Position numbers and translations under genes: made by a program
Assembly: GCA_027295435.1 (NCBI GenBank)
Contig: JAPUKX010000034.1
Span: forward strand, 1 to 12,725
Length of the DNA stretch: 12,725 nucleotides
Source of the DNA: Planctomycetota bacterium
Lineage (GTDB): Bacteria; Planctomycetota; Phycisphaerae; Phycisphaerales; SM1A02
Direction: 5' to 3'
Shown: piece after piece, positions 10,083-12,725 of the stretch
Layout: each line of letters opens with the position of its first letter
Position numbering within the stretch: position 1 is the stretch's first letter
Notes under the pieces: model-generated
Database searches by the model: none
What the model was told of the DNA's origin: nothing
Seen by the model: the letters and a program-made list of their open reading frames with translations, nothing else

Positions 10083-10705
10083 TCAGCCGGATCGAAGGAG
10101 ACCTCGTGGCTGCGTGCGGCGGCCGGGTCGAGCTGCGATGCGGGCCGGTGACTTACGAGCTGCTCGTCCCCGCTAGCGACCAGCCCCGACTCGCGGGTCT
10201 CGTCGGCGACCGCGTCGAGTTCTACACGCTGCATTTCCTGGAAAGCCAGACCCAGGGGGCCAGCTACGTGGAGCGGCTCATCGGCTTCGCCACCGCCGAC
10301 CAGCGAGCCTTCTTCGAGCTGCTGACCACGGTGAAAGGCCTCGGCACCCGCCGGGCCTTGCGAGCGTTGCAGTTGCCGCATCAAACCATCGCCGAGGCCA
10401 TCGTGAACAAGGACATCGATCTACTCATCTCGCTGCCGGAGATCGGTCGGCGTACCGCCGAGACCATCGTCGCCGAGCTGCATGGCAAGGTGGACCGGCT
10501 GGTCGAGCTCAAGCCCGCCGACTCGTCGGCTGACGTTCCCCAGCGGATCGCCATGATCCGTGACGCTGTAGCTGTCTTGACCCAACTGGGCGAGCCGTCG
10601 CTGCCGGCGCGGCGGCTCATCGAGCATGCACTGGCCGATGACCCGAGCCTCGATTCGGCTGACGCGCTCGTCGCAGCGGCCTACCGTCTGAAGGCAGTCG
10701 GATGA
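10079..10705 (+). CDS. ruvA: Holliday junction branch migration protein RuvA
   Basis: This gene encodes 208 residues (E. coli RuvA has 203). RuvA tetramers bind Holliday junctions and load the RuvB motor. Domain I is the OB fold beginning MISRIEGDLVA (1-11). Domain II carries two helix-hairpin-helix motifs, TVKGLGTRRALRAL (84-97) and LPEIGRRTAETIVAEL (119-134). Domain III (about 155-208) is the RuvB-contacting three-helix end. The start is the ATG at 10079 overlapping the acyltransferase stop; the longer frame back to 9815 lies inside the upstream gene and does not resemble RuvA. The region of the acidic pin (around 51-70) reads LHFLESQTQGASYVERLIGF instead of the usual short REDA-type turn. 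ruvB and ruvC are absent from the window; ruvX occurs further on. Confidence 0.95.
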   Translation: MISRIEGDLVAACGGRVELRCGPVTYELLVPASDQPRLAGLVGDRVEFYTLHFLESQTQGASYVERLIGFATADQRAFFELLTTVKGLGTRRALRALQLPHQTIAEAIVNKDIDLLISLPEIGRRTAETIVAELHGKVDRLVELKPADSSADVPQRIAMIRDAVAVLTQLGEPSLPARRLIEHALADDPSLDSADALVAAAYRLKAVG

Positions 10706-10771
10706 AGTACCCCGCGCCCCTCATCAGCCGCTGCGCGGCCCGGCGCCGCGATTGAACCTTGGGAAACCACC

Positions 10772-11851
10772 ATGCGGTACGCAGTGATCATGGCCGGCGG
10801 CGTCGGGAGCAGGCTTTGGCCCATGAGCCGAAGGAAGCGCCCCAAGCAGTTGCTCCCGCTGATTGACGGCCGGTCACTGCTCGAGTTGGCCGCCGGGCGC
10901 CTCGAGGGGGTGGTTGATCCCCCAAGGCGACTGATCTGCGCGAGCGAAGCTCACCGCGGGGCTATTCGCGAGGCGATTCCGGAGTTGACCGACGAGCAGA
11001 TTCTCGGCGAGCCGGTCGGCCGTGATACGGTCAACGCCGTGGGATTCACCGCAGCCGTGTTGACCAAGCGTGACCCGGACGCGATCTTTGCGGTCCTGAC
11101 CGCCGACCACATCATCGAGCCGCAGGATGAGTTTCGACGCAAAGTCGAGCTGGGGTTCCAGGTGGTGGAGGACGAGCGCAGTCGCTTCGCAACGTTCTCG
11201 ATCATGCCGACCTACCCCGCCACGGCCTACGGGTATGTGGAGCGTGGCCGGCCGATCCCGGGGTTCCAAGGCGCGTACGAGGCCAAGCGCTTCGTTGAGA
11301 AGCCCGATGCCAAGACTGCCCAGGCGTATCTCGATGCCGGTACGTTCGGCTGGAACAGCGGCATGTTCGTGTTCGGCGCCGCCGAGTTCCTCGACGCGCT
11401 GCGGCGATTCAAGCCCCGGTCATACGAAGGCATCGCCCGCATCGCCGACGCCTGGGGCACACCGCAGCAGCAAATCGTCCTCAACGAGGTCTATCCGACC
11501 CTTCCGAAGATCAGCGTCGATTATGCGGTGATGGAGCCGGCCTCGCAGGACGAGCAGATCAGCGTCTGCACAGTCACCATGGGCATATGGTGGATGGACG
11601 TCGGCAGTTGGCCGAGCTACGGCGAAACACTCGGCGAGGATCAGCACGGCAACCGCGCCAACACAGTCACGACGCACCTCGATTCACGCGGTGTCCTGGC
11701 CGTCTCCGACGATCCGAACCACACGATCACCACCATCGGCTGCAAGGACCTGATCATCGTCCACACCTCCGACGCCACGCTCGTCTGCCCAACCTCCCAA
11801 GCCGAGCGCGTCAAGGAACTCACCGACCGCGTGGACAAGTCATTGCAGTGA
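10772..11851 (+). CDS. manC: Mannose-1-phosphate guanylyltransferase (GDP-mannose synthesis)
   Basis: This gene encodes 359 residues, the single-domain form without the fused phosphomannose isomerase of about 470-residue ManC proteins. It converts mannose-1-phosphate and GTP into GDP-mannose for cell-surface glycans. The nucleotidyltransferase signature is MAGGVGSRLWPMSRRKRPKQ (7-26). TADH (110-113) carries a metal-binding aspartate, and FVEKP (174-178), GWNSGMF (193-199), SVDYAVME (248-255) and DVGSW (276-280) are typical of the family. A left-handed beta-helix-like C-terminal part follows from about 290. The start at 10772 has only a weak GGGAA upstream. A 66-base gap with a short GC-rich hairpin separates it from ruvA. 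A 143-base repeat-filled gap separates it from ruvX, so cotranscription with either is uncertain. Confidence 0.93.
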   Translation: MRYAVIMAGGVGSRLWPMSRRKRPKQLLPLIDGRSLLELAAGRLEGVVDPPRRLICASEAHRGAIREAIPELTDEQILGEPVGRDTVNAVGFTAAVLTKRDPDAIFAVLTADHIIEPQDEFRRKVELGFQVVEDERSRFATFSIMPTYPATAYGYVERGRPIPGFQGAYEAKRFVEKPDAKTAQAYLDAGTFGWNSGMFVFGAAEFLDALRRFKPRSYEGIARIADAWGTPQQQIVLNEVYPTLPKISVDYAVMEPASQDEQISVCTVTMGIWWMDVGSWPSYGETLGEDQHGNRANTVTTHLDSRGVLAVSDDPNHTITTIGCKDLIIVHTSDATLVCPTSQAERVKELTDRVDKSLQ

Positions 11852-11859
11852 CCGCCCCC

Positions 11860-11913
11860 ATCACTCATCACTCATCGCTGATCACTCATCACTCATCACT
11901 CATCACTCATCAC
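11860..11913. repeat. Tandem 7-mer ATCACTC repeat
   Basis: About seven near-perfect copies of a 7-base unit (ATCACTC), with one divergent unit containing GCTG near 11877-11880. The array lies 8 bases after the manC stop and is in the range expected to vary by slippage. Confidence 0.85.
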
Positions 11914-11925
11914 CCGCGATCCGCA

Positions 11926-11994
11926 GCGCTCGCCTGCGGCTCGCAGCTAAACTTCACCCCCTGACTCCTGAATCCTGATCCCTCCCCCCTTCCC
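11926..11994 (+). repeat. Dispersed repeat copy B with CT-rich tail, abutting the ruvX start
   Basis: The core 11926-11954 matches 3000-3028 at 26 of 29 positions and is followed by CTGACTCCTGAATCCTGATC-type units and a C-run that ends exactly at the ruvX ATG. No purine-rich ribosome-binding site is present in the 60 bases before the ATG. Confidence 0.75.
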
Positions 11995-12372
11995 ATGCGC
12001 TACCTGGCCATCGACCTCGGCGAGCGACGCACCGGCTTGGCCGTCGGCGACGACCAAACCGGAGTCGTCACACCACTGAGCGTCCTTGAGCTACCTCGCG
12101 GCGAGGGCTTGATTGAAGCCCTGCTCAAAGCGCTCCAGGAACATTCGCCGGACGAGATCGTGCTCGGCCTACCGCTGAACATGGACGGTACTGAAGGAGC
12201 ACCGGCAAAGCGTGTCCGCGAGTTCGCCAAGACGTTGCGGAAGCGCTGCGAATGTGTCGTGCACTGCCAGGATGAGCGGCTCACCAGTTACGCCGCTGAC
12301 CAACGCATGGCTCGCACCGGGCGAACGCACAAGCAGAAGAAAGGGATGCGCGACGCGCTGGCTGCCGCGTAA
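11995..12372 (+). CDS. ruvX: RuvX/YqgF-family resolvase-like protein, C-terminus cut short
   Basis: This gene encodes 125 residues of the YqgF family (RNase H fold), linked to Holliday-junction resolution and to 16S pre-rRNA 5'-end processing; E. coli YqgF has 138. Visible motifs are AIDLGERRTGLAVGD (5-19) with catalytic D7, VLGLPLNMDGTEG (56-68), DERLTSYAA (93-101) with E94, and the final acidic position D120 in MRDALAAA. The TAA at 12370-12372 falls inside the last helix. Translating past it in frame gives ILRYFLD and six more residues to TGA at 12412-12414, which matches the usual family ending (AxxILxxYL). The gene therefore seems to carry a premature stop that removes roughly ten residues but leaves all catalytic residues. 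CT-rich repeats directly precede the ATG, so no Shine-Dalgarno is visible. It may be a functional shortened protein, a decaying gene, or an assembly error. Confidence 0.88.
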   Translation: MRYLAIDLGERRTGLAVGDDQTGVVTPLSVLELPRGEGLIEALLKALQEHSPDEIVLGLPLNMDGTEGAPAKRVREFAKTLRKRCECVVHCQDERLTSYAADQRMARTGRTHKQKKGMRDALAAA

Positions 12373-12379
12373 ATCCTAC

Positions 12380-12450
12380 GGTATTTTCTTGACAAGTCCG
12401 GAAGCCGGGCCTGACGAGTCCGCGAGGAAGGCCCGGGTCCGCAAAATACC
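12380..12450. repeat. Nested inverted repeat / possible structured RNA between convergent genes
   Basis: The outer arms are GGTATTTT (12380-12387) and AAAATACC (12443-12450). The inner arms are CCGGGCCT (12405-12412) and AGGCCCGG (12429-12436), both perfect. Inside the inner loop, TCC-GCGA-GGA (12419-12428) forms a mini-hairpin with a GNRA-type tetraloop stacked on the inner stem, leaving a one-sided 6-base bulge (12413-12418). It begins 8 bases after the ruvX TAA and ends 15 bases before the stop of the leftward gene. It may work as a bidirectional terminator without a T-run, a palindromic element or an RNA domain. Confidence 0.7.
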
Positions 12451-12465
12451 AACAACGCCGGCGGT

Positions 12466-12725
12466 TCACTCCGGATGCACGAAGCTGAGGTGCATCTCGG
12501 CGTGGCGGCAGTGCAGTTGCACCCACTGCTCGTGGGTCATCGCACCAAGGAGGGGGCTGGCCTTGGTCATACGCTCGCTCTTGGCCCGGCCGATCGTTTC
12601 GCGCAAGCTCGCGACGGCTTGCTCAAACGGCAGTTGGTCGCTGGGAAGCCTGACTCTCATCGCCTCTGGCACGTTGAATCCCGGACGCATCGGCTTGCTT
12701 AGCGCTTGCGACCGGAACAACCGCC
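12466..12725 (-). CDS. DinB-superfamily (DUF1569-like) protein, 5' end outside the window
   Basis: The last 85 codons of a leftward gene are present. The frame is still open at the window edge, and the TTG at 12718-12720 is probably internal, because DUF1569-like proteins are about 150 residues. The visible part reads through KPMRPGFNVP and ends with the family-like block SPLLGAMTHEQWVQLHCRHA followed by EMHLSF. The histidines of HCRHAEMH correspond to the metal-binding and C-terminal positions typical of DinB-fold proteins (YfiT/DinB/DUF1569). Members are small four-helix-bundle proteins, often of unknown role, some acting as thiol-dependent enzymes. The specific function cannot be assigned. 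The gene converges on ruvX with 93 bases between stops, occupied by the nested inverted repeat. Confidence 0.75.
   Translation of the reverse strand, partial: RLFRSQALSKPMRPGFNVPEAMRVRLPSDQLPFEQAVASLRETIGRAKSERMTKASPLLGAMTHEQWVQLHCRHAEMHLSFVHPE

Noticed and set aside
12380..12450. Hammerhead ribozyme (CTGACGA plus a GTCC-GCGA-GGA-like stem II)
   Set aside because: The conserved GAA cannot be placed with a paired stem II, the A-U pair opening stem III is absent, and the strand after the core pairs with the strand before it, which is the wrong topology. Kept only as a structured repeat.

Overview
The window is GC-rich bacterial chromosomal DNA with short gaps between genes. It is most likely from a planctomycete, perhaps of the Phycisphaerae type. 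That placement is inference: it rests on the style of the repeat-rich gaps, a RuvA with a family-atypical acidic-pin region, a small Trp/Arg-rich protein of a kind I associate with planctomycetes, a NuoH with a long C-terminal extension, and the absence of classical operon partners such as carA, ruvB, ruvC and the other nuo genes. No rRNA, tRNA, CRISPR array, transposase or phage gene was seen.

Layout. Positions 1-407 hold no convincing gene. A leftward pair follows: a threonine synthase-like PLP enzyme (408-1631) preceded by a 71-residue Trp/Arg-rich protein (1647-1862). Diverging from it is a rightward arsenosugar pair: ArsM-type arsenite methyltransferase (1960-2949) and ArsS-type radical SAM protein (3097-4101), ended by a good intrinsic terminator (4227-4270). 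Next comes a leftward pair, carB (5560-9129) and nuoH (4299-5555), 4 bases apart. Diverging from carB is a rightward group: a PlsC-like acyltransferase (9276-10082) overlapping ruvA (10079-10705) by 4 bases, then mannose-1-phosphate guanylyltransferase (10772-11851) and ruvX (11995-12372). A DinB-superfamily (DUF1569-like) gene enters leftward from the right edge.

How the genes relate. ArsM and ArsS form a recognisable pathway: methylation of arsenite, then radical transfer of a 5'-deoxyadenosyl group to give an arsenosugar precursor. The remaining genes are housekeeping: pyrimidine/arginine precursor supply, complex I, phospholipid synthesis, Holliday-junction processing, GDP-mannose supply and YqgF-family nucleic-acid metabolism.

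The most unusual content is repeats. carB is 1189 residues instead of about 1075. Three of its extra loops coincide with repeat-like DNA that stays in frame: a 90-bp element made of two hairpins in inverted orientation, a 27-bp inverted repeat, and three tandem copies of a 7-mer that also occurs in the arsM-arsS gap. A second family (core at 3000-3028 and 11926-11954, 26 of 29 bases identical, followed by CT-rich tandem units) runs directly up to the start codons of arsS and ruvX, leaving neither with a Shine-Dalgarno site. ruvX itself ends at a TAA placed inside its conserved C-terminal helix, and the expected tail continues in frame beyond the stop, inside a nested 71-bp inverted repeat.
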